64,000 bases of DNA from Hyphomicrobiales bacterium (GTDB taxonomy: Bacteria; Pseudomonadota; Alphaproteobacteria; Rhizobiales; Rhizobiaceae). The translations under genes and the position numbers were made by a program. Location of the stretch: NCBI GenBank assembly GCA_900472575.1, contig UCIV01000018.1, positions 124,001-188,000 of the forward strand. Direction: 5' to 3'. The notes under the pieces are model-generated. The model was not told where the DNA came from, searched no databases, and was given only the letters and a program-made list of their open reading frames with translations. This document shows positions 1 to 9,077 of the stretch, piece after piece (the stretch's first letter is position 1; the number at the start of each line of letters is the position of its first letter).

Positions 1-19
1 GCAATAATTGCGAAGAAAA

Positions 20-916
20 ATGCACGATGCAGTCAGTCGCGATGATGCTATGTTCTCCTTCATGAGCGAACATTCCCTCTCCAGCTTTCTCGCGCGCAAC
101 GGATCGGTTCTCGTCGACGTAATTGAGACGAGAGGCTCGACGCCGCGAGAAGCTGGCACCTATATGCTTGTGGCGGACTTCGAGATCTGGGGCACAATCG
201 GCGGCGGCCAGTTTGAATACATGGCGATCGACAATGCCCGCGCGATCCTGAGGGGCGGCGGCGAAACAATCATGGACATTCCGCTCGGCCCGGAGATCGG
301 TCAATGTTGCGGCGGCCGCACGAAACTCCGCTTCTCTCTCGTGACGCCAGCGATTGCCAAGGCGCTGGAGCATCGGCTGTTGCGTGAGCGGGACGAGCGC
401 ACGGCGGTCTATCTGTTTGGTGCAGGCCATGTCGGCCTTGCGCTCGCAACCGCGCTTATGCCCCTGCCCTTTGCCGTAACAGTCGTCGAGACGCGCAGAC
501 AGGCGCTGGAAGGCCTGTCCTCGGGAGTGACAGCGCGCCTCACGGCCATGCCGGAAGCGTTCGTGGATGACATTCCGGCCGGTGGCGCGGCGGTTATTCT
601 CACCCACGATCACGCGCTGGATTTCCTGATCGCCGAACGCGCCCTGGCGAGGCAGGACCTGAATTATGTCGGGATGATCGGTTCTGCCACCAAACGGGCG
701 ACCTTCTCCCACTGGCTGCAACGCCAGCAAGGCGAGGAGACAAGAAAACAGGAGACCGCCGCGATGATGTCCCGGCTTGTCCTGCCGATCGGCGGTTCCG
801 CCATCAGAGACAAGCGTCCGCAAGTGATCGCTGCCCTCGTTGCCGCAGAATTGCTGCAACACCTGCCGCTGTCGGCATCGGCAACACTTTCAGAGCGGCA
901 GATCGCGGCCGATTGA
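20..916 (+). CDS. xdhC: xanthine dehydrogenase accessory protein XdhC
   Basis: XdhC binds molybdenum cofactor and helps load its sulfurated form into xanthine dehydrogenase, which oxidises hypoxanthine and xanthine to urate. The N-terminal half shows the family's GSTPRE, GTIGGGQFE and GQCCGG motifs. The C-terminal half is a Rossmann domain that starts VYLFGAGHVG and includes GMIGSATKR. The length (about 298 residues) fits the family. No strong ribosome binding site fixes the start: ATG at 20 is used, but ATG at 50 or 62 and TTG at 8 are possible. The xdhA and xdhB genes would be expected just upstream, outside the window. The 3' end overlaps the opposite-strand small gene that ends at 890. 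Confidence 0.9.
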   Translation: MHDAVSRDDAMFSFMSEHSLSSFLARNGSVLVDVIETRGSTPREAGTYMLVADFEIWGTIGGGQFEYMAIDNARAILRGGGETIMDIPLGPEIGQCCGGRTKLRFSLVTPAIAKALEHRLLRERDERTAVYLFGAGHVGLALATALMPLPFAVTVVETRRQALEGLSSGVTARLTAMPEAFVDDIPAGGAAVILTHDHALDFLIAERALARQDLNYVGMIGSATKRATFSHWLQRQQGEETRKQETAAMMSRLVLPIGGSAIRDKRPQVIAALVAAELLQHLPLSASATLSERQIAAD

Positions 917-1144
917 ACGCCGCCTGTCTTGCCAGAAAGCCTCGCCGCGTTCCGGCAATGGCGGTTGGAAACCGATATCGCCATGCAGCTCTTCCGGCAG
1001 CGTCGGCGCAACTCTGCTGTTGGCCCTCAACAGGCGACGGATGAAGCCGGCAAGATGCATGCGAAGACGTTGCGGGAAAGCGGGGCGGGAGAACGATGGC
1101 GGAGCCTCTGTAACAGGCAAAGAATTCGCGTTTGCGGACGGCAT
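890..1144 (-). CDS. small DUF1127-like protein
   Basis: This is an 84-residue reading frame divergent from the LysR gene at 1270. It has a GGAG ribosome binding site six bases before its ATG. The middle is basic (residues about 24-45, rich in Arg), and it is followed by LPEELHGDIGF, which resembles the L-x-E-L-x-x-DIG core of DUF1127 proteins. A second, similar small gene sits in the same position beside the next LysR gene (2228-2464), which supports both being real. Some DUF1127 proteins act as small RNA-binding or metabolic modulators. No specific role can be read here. The 3' end overlaps xdhC by 27 bases. Confidence 0.5.
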   Translation of the reverse strand: MPSANANSLPVTEAPPSFSRPAFPQRLRMHLAGFIRRLLRANSRVAPTLPEELHGDIGFQPPLPERGEAFWQDRRRSIGRDLPL

Positions 1145-1269
1145 GTTCTGCTCCACATCGGTTGTTGAAACTGTCTTGATGGATCCAGCAATGCCGCCGA
1201 TTGCGGGAGTTTTCCAATTCGAATACAGTCGGCCGCGATAAAGACAGCTTATCGCTGAAGGCACACGAG

Positions 1270-2214
1270 ATGAAACTGTCGCGCCAGCTTCCGTTGAATG
1301 CCCTGCGGGTCTTCGAGGCGGTCGCACGGCTGCAGAATTTCACCCGGGCAGCAGAAGAACTCGGCATGACGCAGACAGCCGTCAGCTACCAGATCAAGCT
1401 TCTCGAGGAACATCTCGGCGACACAGTCTTCATCCGCAAACCGCGGGCTCTGCAACTGACCGAGACCGGCACACATCTACTGCCGAAAGTGGCCGAAGCT
1501 TTCGACCTGCTGGCAGAGGCGATGCAGGCGGCCCGGCACACCATCGATGCCACGCTTGACATCCACTCTCCGCCAACATTTGCGTCTCACTGGCTATCAC
1601 CTCGCCTCGCCGGTTTTCGCGCACGCCACCCCAATATCGGCGTGCGCCTACTGCGCATGATGGACGCTTCGGAAAAGCAGGGCACGGTACCGGACATCAC
1701 CATCAGAATTTCGGCCAAGCCGCCCGAAAACCTCGTCTGCCATCCGATCATGCGCCTTCGCTATTCTCCCATGCTATCTCCAGAACTTGCTGCCAGCATC
1801 GGGGGAATCCATGAACCGGCGGACCTCCTGAAATTACCCTGGATCTCCGAAATCGACGGCGCCTGGCTGGACTGGTTCGAAAGTGCCAAGATCAGCCCAG
1901 CCTCGATCCGTCCGACAAGCCTTGATGCGCTCGGCGCACAGGATATCGAAGCCAGGGCGGCGATATCCGGCCATGGCGTGGCGATGCTCAGTCCCTTTTT
2001 CTTTCGTGACGATCTTTCGGCGGGTCGTCTGATCCAGCCCTTCGACCTGTCCGCCGGCGACGGCAAGACCTATTGGCTGGCCTATCCGGCCGCAAGGCGC
2101 AACATGCGGAAGATCCAGGCATTCAGGCAATGGATCGAAGAGACCATGGCAACCGATCTCGCGGACCACGCTCTGCAAACCTTGCTTCCCGAAGCGCGCC
2201 CCGCAACCGCCTGA
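1270..2214 (+). CDS. LysR-family regulator, GcvA-like
   Basis: This 314-residue transcription regulator has an N-terminal winged helix-turn-helix (residues about 5-65, LNALRVFEAVARLQNFTRAA then MTQTAVSYQIKLLE) and a periplasmic-binding-like effector domain. The start is ATG 1270, with GAAGG about eight bases upstream. The NALRVFEA opening and the GVAMLSPFFF / GRLIQPFDL motifs are typical of the GcvA subgroup. It is the first of two close paralogues in tandem, and each is divergent from a small DUF1127-like gene. LysR proteins usually control the divergent neighbour, so the 125-base gap to 1144 is the likely operator. The effector is unknown; purine metabolism is possible from context only. 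Confidence 0.92.
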   Translation: MKLSRQLPLNALRVFEAVARLQNFTRAAEELGMTQTAVSYQIKLLEEHLGDTVFIRKPRALQLTETGTHLLPKVAEAFDLLAEAMQAARHTIDATLDIHSPPTFASHWLSPRLAGFRARHPNIGVRLLRMMDASEKQGTVPDITIRISAKPPENLVCHPIMRLRYSPMLSPELAASIGGIHEPADLLKLPWISEIDGAWLDWFESAKISPASIRPTSLDALGAQDIEARAAISGHGVAMLSPFFFRDDLSAGRLIQPFDLSAGDGKTYWLAYPAARRNMRKIQAFRQWIEETMATDLADHALQTLLPEARPATA

Positions 2215-2227
2215 CCCGTTGTTCGCC

Positions 2228-2464
2228 TCAAAGCGAATGCGGCGCTCTCTCGATAAGATCCCAGGCGCTCGACCGGCAAGACCGGTCGACCGTGCTTGGC
2301 GACACTCGTCCGTCAAGCATGCCCAAATCCCGCAGATCATGCTCGCTCAAAGCCTCCTCATCAGCATGATTGGTCGCACCGGCATGGATACCGAAAAACA
2401 CAACTGCCGGACTTTCACTTCTGTCTTTAAGGCGCAGAAAGCCCGTCAGCAAACCATTGGCCAT
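2228..2464 (-). CDS. small DUF1127-like protein
   Basis: This 78-residue protein is read divergently from the second LysR gene. Its start is ATG 2464, preceded by AAGGAG at good spacing; a longer start at 2491 lacks such a site. The C-terminal half contains EEALSEHDLRDLGMLDGR, a clear match to the DUF1127 core (L-S-x-x-x-L-R-D-L/I-G), followed by a Ser/Arg-rich tail. It ends 13 bases after the stop of the first LysR gene. Its role is unknown. Its position suggests that it is the regulated partner of the LysR protein starting at 2580. Confidence 0.6.
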   Translation of the reverse strand: MANGLLTGFLRLKDRSESPAVVFFGIHAGATNHADEEALSEHDLRDLGMLDGRVSPSTVDRSCRSSAWDLIERAPHSL

Positions 2465-2579
2465 GGTCGCATCTCCTTGTCTCACCATCATTCAACTGAT
2501 GTCTATGATTGGAAGATGCGCCGGATTATGATGTATTTCCAACGAAACATCCGTCTGCATGCATAAAGAGATTTGATCC

Positions 2580-3476
2580 ATGAAGATGTCGAAGCAATTT
2601 CCGCTGAACAGCCTGCGCGTCTTCGAAGCGGCGGCCCGGCACATGAGCTTCACCCGTGCAGGCGAGGAACTCGGGCTGACGCAGACGGCCGTCAGCTATC
2701 AGATCAAGCTTCTGGAAGACACATTGGGAGAGCAGTTTTTCCTGCGTCGGCCGCGGCAGGTGATGCTGACGGATGCCGGCGCAAGGCTTGCCCCAAAGAT
2801 CACCGCGGCCTTCGAAATGATCGACGAGGCCCTTGCCGGCACCAAGAATCAGTCCGACAGCACTTTGATCATTCACACGACGGCGACCTTCGCAGTGCGC
2901 TGGCTGGCACATCATCTCGGCACCTTCCAGCTCGAAAATCCGGGGGTTGCGGTCAGACTGGAAACCTCGCAGGAAATGGTGGATTTCACCCGCACCGAAG
3001 CCGATATTGCGATCCGCAGCGGCAGCGGCAAGTGGCCGGGCCTGAAATCACATTTCCTGATGAAGAGCGATTTCACCCCGATGCTGAGCCCGGCTTTGGC
3101 AGAAACAATCGGTGGCGTTCATGAGCCGGCAGATATCCTGAAGCTCAGGATCATCGATCCCGGCGATGTCTGGTGGTCGCACTGGTTCGCCGCGGCAGGC
3201 CTGCCCGAGGAAGAGCTTCACGGCCGACCGATAAGCCGCTTCGGCGCCCAGACCATCGAGGCGGCAGCTGCGATCGCCGGCCAGGGCGTCGCAATCCTCA
3301 AACCGGAGTTTTATGCCGATGACGTGGCGCTCGGCCGCCTGATCCAACCCTTTGACTTGAGGGCAACGGACGGCAGCGATTACTGGTTCGCTTATCCCGA
3401 GACACGTCGACACTCGAAAAAGATCAGCGCCTTCCGGGATTTCATGCGCAGGATGATGCCGACATTTCGCGACTGA
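2580..3476 (+). CDS. LysR-family regulator, GcvA-like (second copy)
   Basis: This 298-residue LysR regulator is clearly paralogous to the one at 1270: the helix-turn-helix region NSLRVFEAAARHMSFTRAGE plus LTQTAVSYQIKLLED is nearly the same, and the C-terminal GRLIQPFDL motif is shared. The start is ATG 2580 with AAAGAG upstream; ATG 2586 is an alternative. The 115-base gap to the divergent small gene at 2464 should hold the operator. Both gaps contain TTTCCAA followed by CGAA (1211-1223 and 2536-2546), a weak candidate for a shared site. The ligand is unknown. Confidence 0.92.
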   Translation: MKMSKQFPLNSLRVFEAAARHMSFTRAGEELGLTQTAVSYQIKLLEDTLGEQFFLRRPRQVMLTDAGARLAPKITAAFEMIDEALAGTKNQSDSTLIIHTTATFAVRWLAHHLGTFQLENPGVAVRLETSQEMVDFTRTEADIAIRSGSGKWPGLKSHFLMKSDFTPMLSPALAETIGGVHEPADILKLRIIDPGDVWWSHWFAAAGLPEEELHGRPISRFGAQTIEAAAAIAGQGVAILKPEFYADDVALGRLIQPFDLRATDGSDYWFAYPETRRHSKKISAFRDFMRRMMPTFRD

Positions 3477-3494
3477 TCACCGCCGCGGGCAATA

Positions 3495-3866
3495 TCAGTA
3501 GCTCATGTCGGGTGCATAGAAACAGCGCAGCGTATCCTCGGTCGGATAGAGGCAGAGGTGATATTCCTCATCCTTCGACCGACGCGCCTCGCTCTGCGGC
3601 ATCGTGAAGTGATGCGGCCGCGTGATCAGCCTGTGATCTCCAGGACCGAGCGATATTTCGTACCCCTGATTGGTAATCTTGACGTTCCGCGTCGAGATCA
3701 TCTGGCAGTCGCCGCTCTTGCTGTCGCCGTTGCAGCAGTAACCGTCATATTTCCATTTTACGCCCATGGGACTGTGGGCTTCGTGAGCAGCGGCGGGAAA
3801 CGCCCCGGCACCGGAGAAGAACGCAATCATCACACCTGTAGAAATGCATCGCCTGTGTTTGGGCAT
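3495..3866 (-). CDS. secreted hypothetical protein
   Basis: This 123-residue protein has an N-terminal signal peptide (hydrophobic residues about 10-25, cleavage near AAAHEA), so it is likely periplasmic. The mature part has six cysteines, including a CC pair in DGYCCNGDSKSGDCQ, and so probably carries disulfides. It also has conserved-looking RLITRPHHF and YHLCLYPTEDTLRCFY segments. The ATG at 3866 follows GGAGAACAGG. It is convergent with the LysR gene. I do not recognise a family with a known function. Confidence 0.72.
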   Translation of the reverse strand: MPKHRRCISTGVMIAFFSGAGAFPAAAHEAHSPMGVKWKYDGYCCNGDSKSGDCQMISTRNVKITNQGYEISLGPGDHRLITRPHHFTMPQSEARRSKDEEYHLCLYPTEDTLRCFYAPDMSY

Positions 3867-4205
3867 CAGCCTGTTCTCCGTTGATGGATGTCATCCCCGG
3901 CAGCGTGACGGACGCAATACCCGGCACTGCCGGTTGAATTCGCAACTGCTACAATACCCGAGTCGCCTTAGCCGGCTAAGCCCCAAATTGGTGCAATGCA
4001 CAATTATCTTGTTTGGCGACTTCGAAGGCACATTGGGGCCGCCGATCAACGCCCTGTCACATCGCCCGGTTCCAAAGCGGGAACAGAATCCATCTGGCGG
4101 GGGCGAAGCTCTTGTTCAATTCGACGACGAACTGAGCAAGAGTTGAGTTCCGGTGATCGGCGACATCGCCTATCCTTCGCCAACATCCGGAAGGGAGGAT
4201 TTGCC
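3867..4205. promoter_or_regulatory. intergenic region with two palindromes upstream of the S10 peptidase
   Basis: No convincing gene is seen in these 339 bases. They contain a perfect palindrome, CTTAGCCGGCTAAG (3967-3980), and close by an imperfect one, TGGTGCA-A-TGCACAA (3989-4003). Either could be an operator for the peptidase gene or for the divergent secreted protein. A GGGAGG ribosome binding site precedes ATG 4206. Confidence 0.4.
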
Positions 4206-5693
4206 ATGTCAATCCGCAGCCGCGCGATCCTTGGCCTTGTTCTGCTGGCAATCGTTGCCGGCCCTGCGCACGCCCAGGATGCAGGAAGCCCTGCCACAGG
4301 GCGATCGATCTTCGACCTCATTCCGGCAGATTCCACCACCGAGCACCTGCTGAAAACGCCCAGCGGCGATCTCCGCTACAGGGCGACCGCCGGAACCATG
4401 GACCTGTTCGGCCAGACCGGCGCAAAAAACGCCAGGATCTTCTATACGGCCTATACCGTTCCGGACGCGAAAACGCCCCGCCCCGTCACCTTCGCTTTCA
4501 ATGGCGGCCCGGGTGCGGCCTCAGCCTATCTGCATCTCGGCCTGATGGGACCCAAGGTCGCCAATCTCGGCAGCCGCAAGGAGGACGGCACGACGCCGGC
4601 GCTTCAAGACAATCCGGAAAGCTGGCTCGGCTTCACCGACCTCGTCTTCATCGATCCGGTCGGCACCGGATGGAGCCGGGCTGCGCCCGACGCGCAAGGC
4701 GCCTTTTATGGTGTAAGGCAGGATGCCGAGAGCCTGGCCAAGTTCATCGCCCTCTACACCCAGAAGAACAACCGCCTGTCCTCTCCAAAGTATCTTGCCG
4801 GGGAAAGCTACGGCGGCTTCCGCGCTGCGAAGGTGGCGAAGGCCCTGAAGGACAGCCAGGGCATTCTGGTCTCCGGCATTGTCATGGTCTCGCCGATGAT
4901 CGATGGCCGCTTCCTGATGGCCGCGGATACCGACCCAGTCACCGCAGCCCTGCAACTGCCATCGCTGGCAGCCGCCGAGCTTGAACGCAAGGGAGAATTC
5001 TCGGCAGAGAAGGTTCAGTCCGCCGAAACCTATGCGATGAGTACCTATCTCGTCTCGCTTGCAGGCCCCGCACCATCCGGAACTGAAGCAGAGGCGCTTT
5101 ACGCACGCGTTTCGGCCCTGACGGGACTGCCGGTCAATATCGTTGCCCGCAGCCGCGGTTTCGTCAGTTCGGCATATCGGACGGAGGCTGCCGGGGACGG
5201 CCGGATCGTCAGCCTTTATGATGCATCGGACATCGTGGCGGACGCCTATCCGGAACGCTCGAACGTTACCAATGACGACAACATTCTGGACGGATATACG
5301 CGCGCCTATGGCGCACTCTTCGCCGCCTACGCGAGGAACGACCTGCGCTTCGAAAACGACATGACCTATACGCTGCTGAACGGCGAAGTTAACCGCCAAT
5401 GGGACTGGGACGGCCGCCGGTCGAATGCCTCGGCATCTGACGACATCCGTGATCTGCTCTCGGTCATCCCCTCTTTCAGGCTCTCTGTCCTGCACGGCTA
5501 CAGCGACATCCTGACACCCTATGGCGTCTCGAAATTCATTCTGGACCATCTGCCCGAACAACTCGCCAGAGGACGCACCGAACTGAAACTCTATCGCGGC
5601 GGCCATATGTTCTACAGCGATCCCGGCTCGCGGCGGCAGGCAAACGAGGACATGCGGTCGTTTTACATCGGCGCCGATGCCGCACCGGATTGA
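4206..5693 (+). CDS. S10-family serine carboxypeptidase, exported
   Basis: This 495-residue peptidase of the serine carboxypeptidase S10 family removes C-terminal residues from peptides. A signal peptide ends at AHAQ (about residue 23), so it acts in the periplasm. The family motifs are all present: the oxyanion region FNGGPGAAS, WLGFTDLVFIDPVGTGWS, the nucleophile Ser201 in GESYGG, Asp434 in HGYSDILTPYG, and His467 in YRGGHMFY. The start ATG 4206 has a strong GGGAGG site and gives a proper signal peptide, which the in-frame upstream extension would spoil. It stands alone on its strand. Rhizobial homologues are common but their substrates are not known. Confidence 0.9.
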   Translation: MSIRSRAILGLVLLAIVAGPAHAQDAGSPATGRSIFDLIPADSTTEHLLKTPSGDLRYRATAGTMDLFGQTGAKNARIFYTAYTVPDAKTPRPVTFAFNGGPGAASAYLHLGLMGPKVANLGSRKEDGTTPALQDNPESWLGFTDLVFIDPVGTGWSRAAPDAQGAFYGVRQDAESLAKFIALYTQKNNRLSSPKYLAGESYGGFRAAKVAKALKDSQGILVSGIVMVSPMIDGRFLMAADTDPVTAALQLPSLAAAELERKGEFSAEKVQSAETYAMSTYLVSLAGPAPSGTEAEALYARVSALTGLPVNIVARSRGFVSSAYRTEAAGDGRIVSLYDASDIVADAYPERSNVTNDDNILDGYTRAYGALFAAYARNDLRFENDMTYTLLNGEVNRQWDWDGRRSNASASDDIRDLLSVIPSFRLSVLHGYSDILTPYGVSKFILDHLPEQLARGRTELKLYRGGHMFYSDPGSRRQANEDMRSFYIGADAAPD

Positions 5694-5711
5694 GCAGGCA
5701 CGGGGCTGCGG

Positions 5712-6170
5712 TCAGCGCGCCAGTCCGAACTGGATTTCTATTCTGTGATAGAAACTGCCGGCACCATTCCAGCCATGATAGATTTCGCGACTTTCGCCGG
5801 AATAGATGTAGCGCGACCTATCCAGCTCGGCGATGAGCGGCGCATAACCTTGGGTAAAAAGCGTCCTCAGAGATCCTTGATAAACCCGGCTTGCCACCAT
5901 GATCGGCTCAAGATGGATGAGTTCGACCTTACCATGATAATCTGCAGGCATCTTTATCGGACAGCATATTTCCCAGTCGAAAAACGTCTTTCCGTCCTTG
6001 GGAAGGTTGTAGGATATGAACAGCCATGGACCATCGATTTCCAACCCCTCCTCAATCATATTTTTCTGCATGTTTGCGGAGCAGTCGGCTGCCACCTGCC
6101 TGATATCCGGTATGCGCAGCCGGCGTTTTTCGCGCAGCACCCACAAATCCGGCGTTTCCTTGATATCCAT
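5712..6170 (-). CDS. GyrI-like small-molecule-binding domain protein
   Basis: This 152-residue protein resembles stand-alone GyrI/AraC effector-binding domains (SHS2 fold). Features that fit are an opening with residue pattern PDLWVLREKRRLRI, a central GPWLFISYN strand, EICCPIKMPADYHGKVELIHLEP, and a C-terminal IEIQFGL strand. Such proteins bind or hydrolyse small molecules, or sequester toxins. There is no DNA-binding domain. It is convergent with the S10 peptidase and lies 315 bases from puuD, on the opposite strand. The family call is moderate and the function unknown. Confidence 0.6.
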   Translation of the reverse strand: MDIKETPDLWVLREKRRLRIPDIRQVAADCSANMQKNMIEEGLEIDGPWLFISYNLPKDGKTFFDWEICCPIKMPADYHGKVELIHLEPIMVASRVYQGSLRTLFTQGYAPLIAELDRSRYIYSGESREIYHGWNGAGSFYHRIEIQFGLAR

Positions 6171-6485
6171 AGTTTGAAATCCAGCAAGATCAGAGTTTCT
6201 GTTCGCCGTCAGTAGATTGCCCAGAGAAACGGGGCCAATGGAAAGGCGAAATAGTGTTCTTTATTGCGCACCGAGGCTTCGATTTTTTAGCATCGTTTTC
6301 CAACGGAGCTTGCCTCATGCTTTTAGCCGCCGGCTAAGGCTTCTTGGTCACCTGCTTTTAGATCTTTGCTTGTCTCGTGCAACGACACGGGTCATATGTC
6401 CTGCCTGCGTCCTCCTGCCCCTTCCCTCCTCTCGTTTTTTTCCTCACACTCACGAGTCGGGAACAAAAAGAACGGGAACAACCCA
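6171..6485. promoter_or_regulatory. puuD upstream region with TTAGCC palindrome
   Basis: This gap lies between the divergent GyrI-like gene and puuD and shows no credible gene. It contains the inverted repeat TTAGCC-GCC-GGCTAA at 6323-6337, which shares its arms with the palindrome at 3968-3979. The last 100 bases before puuD are C/T-rich. Promoter positions cannot be assigned by eye. Confidence 0.4.
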
Positions 6486-7715
6486 ATGTATGAATATGCC
6501 ATAGCCTGGGAATGGCTGAGTTTTGCCGTGCGCTGGCTGCACGTCGTCACCGCGGTCGCCTGGATCGGCTCGTCTTTCTATTTCATCGCACTCGATCTGG
6601 GGCTGGTAAAACGACCGCATCTGCCGCCGGGCGCCTATGGCGAGGAATGGCAGGTCCATGGCGGCGGCTTCTACCATATCCAGAAATATCTGGTCGCACC
6701 GGCCCAGATGCCGGAGCACCTGACCTGGTTCAAATACGAGAGCTATTTCACCTGGCTTTCCGGCTTCCTTCTGCTCTGCATCGTCTATTACGGCGGCGCC
6801 GAACTTTTCCTCGTCGACCGCACAGTGATGGAACTGGAAAACTGGGAGGCGATCTGTCTGTCGCTGGCTTCGCTCTCGATCGGCTGGCTGTTCTACGACC
6901 AGCTCTGCAAGTCGAAGCTCGGCAACAACACCTGGGGTTTGATGATCCTGCTCTATATCCTGCTGGTCATCATGGCCTGGGGTTATACGCAGATCTTCAC
7001 CGGCCGCGCCGCCTTTCTGCATCTCGGCGCCTTTACCGCCACGATCATGTCGGCCAACGTGTTTTTCATCATCATTCCCAACCAGAAGATCGTCGTCGCC
7101 GACCTGATCGCCGGACGCACGCCGGATGCCAAATACGGCCGCATCGCCAAGCAGCGGTCACTGCACAACAATTACCTTGTTCTGCCGGTGATCTTCTTCA
7201 TGCTGTCGAACCACTATCCGCTGGCCTTCGCCACCCATTTCAACTGGGTGATCGCCTCGCTGGTCTTCCTGATGGGCGTCAGCATCCGGCACTGGTTCAA
7301 CACCACCCATGCCAGGAAGGGCAAGCCGACCTGGACATGGCTGGTGACGGTGATCCTCTTCGTCCTGATCATCTGGCTGTCGACCGTACCGAAACTGCTG
7401 ACCGGCGAGACCGAAACGGCATTGTCACCCGTGAGCCAGAAATTCGCCTCCAACGCGCATTTCGAAGCCGCCCGCGATGTCGTCATGGCGCGCTGCTCGA
7501 TGTGCCATGCGGCAGAGCCCGTCTGGGACGGCGTTCCCTTCACGCCCAAGTCGGTGAAACTTGAAACCGACGCGGAGATTGCCAGCCATGCGCGGGAAAT
7601 CTATATCCAGGCAGGACGAAGCCACGCCATGCCGCCCGGCAATATAACGGATCTTACGCCGGACGAGCGCAAGCTGCTGGTTGCATGGTATGAAAGCGCC
7701 ATCGCCTCGCAATAG
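6486..7715 (+). CDS. puuD: membrane urate oxidase PuuD with fused cytochrome c domain
   Basis: PuuD oxidises urate to 5-hydroxyisourate at the inner membrane, replacing soluble uricase and passing electrons to the respiratory chain through its own c-type haem. The 409-residue protein has an N-terminal membrane part with about eight to nine hydrophobic helices (first at residues about 10-35, AVRWLHVVTAVAWIGSSFYF). A C-terminal cytochrome c domain carries CSMCH at about residue 339 and the distal Met in SHAMPPGN. ATG 6486 was chosen because it opens directly into the conserved MYEYAIAWEWLSFAVRWLH segment. guaD follows 22 bases later, so the two are probably co-transcribed. Confidence 0.93.
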   Translation: MYEYAIAWEWLSFAVRWLHVVTAVAWIGSSFYFIALDLGLVKRPHLPPGAYGEEWQVHGGGFYHIQKYLVAPAQMPEHLTWFKYESYFTWLSGFLLLCIVYYGGAELFLVDRTVMELENWEAICLSLASLSIGWLFYDQLCKSKLGNNTWGLMILLYILLVIMAWGYTQIFTGRAAFLHLGAFTATIMSANVFFIIIPNQKIVVADLIAGRTPDAKYGRIAKQRSLHNNYLVLPVIFFMLSNHYPLAFATHFNWVIASLVFLMGVSIRHWFNTTHARKGKPTWTWLVTVILFVLIIWLSTVPKLLTGETETALSPVSQKFASNAHFEAARDVVMARCSMCHAAEPVWDGVPFTPKSVKLETDAEIASHAREIYIQAGRSHAMPPGNITDLTPDERKLLVAWYESAIASQ

Positions 7716-7737
7716 AGTTCACCGACCCAAGGTTCAC

Positions 7738-9069
7738 ATGACAGACACCCTCATCCGCGGACGCCTCCTGTCCTTCAAGCGCGCGCCTCAGTCTCTGACC
7801 GATAGCGACAGCTATCTTTACGAAGATGACGGCGGCCTGCTGGTCGATGCCGACGGAAAGATCACCGCGGTGGGGGATTATGCCAGGGTGAAGGCCGCCG
7901 CGCCGGAGGATGTGGTCGAGATCGACCATCGGCCACATCTGATCCTGCCGGGCTTCATCGACACCCATGTGCATTTTCCGCAGATGCAGGTCATCGCCTC
8001 CTATGCCGCGAACCTGCTTGAATGGCTGAACACCTATACGTTCCCGGAGGAATGCCGCTTCGTCGAGAGCGAGCATGCGACGCGCATCGCCACACATTTC
8101 TACGACGAGTTCCTGCGCCATGGCACGACGACGGCCGTCGCCTATTGCTCCGTCCACAAGACCTCCGCCGACGCCTTCTTTGCCGAAGCCCTGAAGCGCA
8201 ACATGTGCATGGTCGGCGGCAAGGTGATGATGGACCGCAACGCCCCGCAGGGCCTGCTCGACACGCCGGAAATGGGCTATGACGAGACCCGCGCGGTGAT
8301 CGAAGAATGGCACGGCAAGGGCCGTAACCACGTCGCCATCACTCCCCGCTTCGCCATCACCTCGACGCCGGAGCAAATGTCGGCGACGCAGGCGCTGGCA
8401 CAGGAATTCCCGGACCTTTTCATCCAGACGCATCTGTCGGAAAACCGCGAGGAAATCCGCTATACCTGCGAGCTTTATCCGGAAGCGAAGGACTATACGG
8501 ACATCTACGCCCGTTATGGCCTGCTCGGGAAAAAGACCCTGCTCGGCCACGCAATCCATCTGTCGGAGCGGGAAATGGATGTCCTGTCGGAAACCGGCAG
8601 CATCGCCGTGCACTGCCCGACTTCGAACCTCTTCATCGGGTCCGGCCTGTTTCCGCTGCGGCCGATGACACGCCGCGAAAAGCCGGCGCGCATCGCAGTC
8701 GCCACCGATATCGGCGGCGGCTCCAGCTATTCGATGCTGAGAACCATGGACGAGGCCTACAAGATCCAGCAGATTTTGGGCGAGCGGCTGAACCCGCTCG
8801 AAAGCTTCTACATGATGACCAGGGGCAATGCCGAGGCGCTGTCGATGGAAACCGATATCGGCACGCTGGATCTGGGCTCCGTGGCCGACCTCGTCATCCT
8901 CGATGCAGCCTCCACGCCGGCGATGAAACTGCGCATGGAAACGGTAAGCACGCTGCCCGAAGAACTTTTCCTGCTGCAGACCATGGGCGACGACCGTGCC
9001 GTGGTAGAGACCTATGTGGCCGGCAAGGCGATGAAGAGCGGGCTTGTTGCACCCAATTCGGGAGCATGA
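7738..9069 (+). CDS. guaD: guanine deaminase GuaD
   Basis: GuaD converts guanine to xanthine and ammonia, feeding the xanthine dehydrogenase step. It is a 443-residue amidohydrolase with one metal. The metal-ligand motif DTHVHFPQ (His77, His79) is followed by QTHLSENREEI, GHAIHLSE and VATDIGGGSSYSML, all typical of guanine deaminases. ATG 7738 gives the usual length and lies 22 bases after puuD; a longer in-frame start would overlap puuD. Transcription probably continues from puuD. A degraded higB gene begins nine bases after its stop. Confidence 0.95.
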   Translation: MTDTLIRGRLLSFKRAPQSLTDSDSYLYEDDGGLLVDADGKITAVGDYARVKAAAPEDVVEIDHRPHLILPGFIDTHVHFPQMQVIASYAANLLEWLNTYTFPEECRFVESEHATRIATHFYDEFLRHGTTTAVAYCSVHKTSADAFFAEALKRNMCMVGGKVMMDRNAPQGLLDTPEMGYDETRAVIEEWHGKGRNHVAITPRFAITSTPEQMSATQALAQEFPDLFIQTHLSENREEIRYTCELYPEAKDYTDIYARYGLLGKKTLLGHAIHLSEREMDVLSETGSIAVHCPTSNLFIGSGLFPLRPMTRREKPARIAVATDIGGGSSYSMLRTMDEAYKIQQILGERLNPLESFYMMTRGNAEALSMETDIGTLDLGSVADLVILDAASTPAMKLRMETVSTLPEELFLLQTMGDDRAVVETYVAGKAMKSGLVAPNSGA

Positions 9070-9077
9070 TTTTCTCA

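Noticed and set aside
4521..5606. A 361-codon minus-strand frame
   Set aside because: It is antisense to the S10 peptidase, whose catalytic residues are all present on the plus strand.
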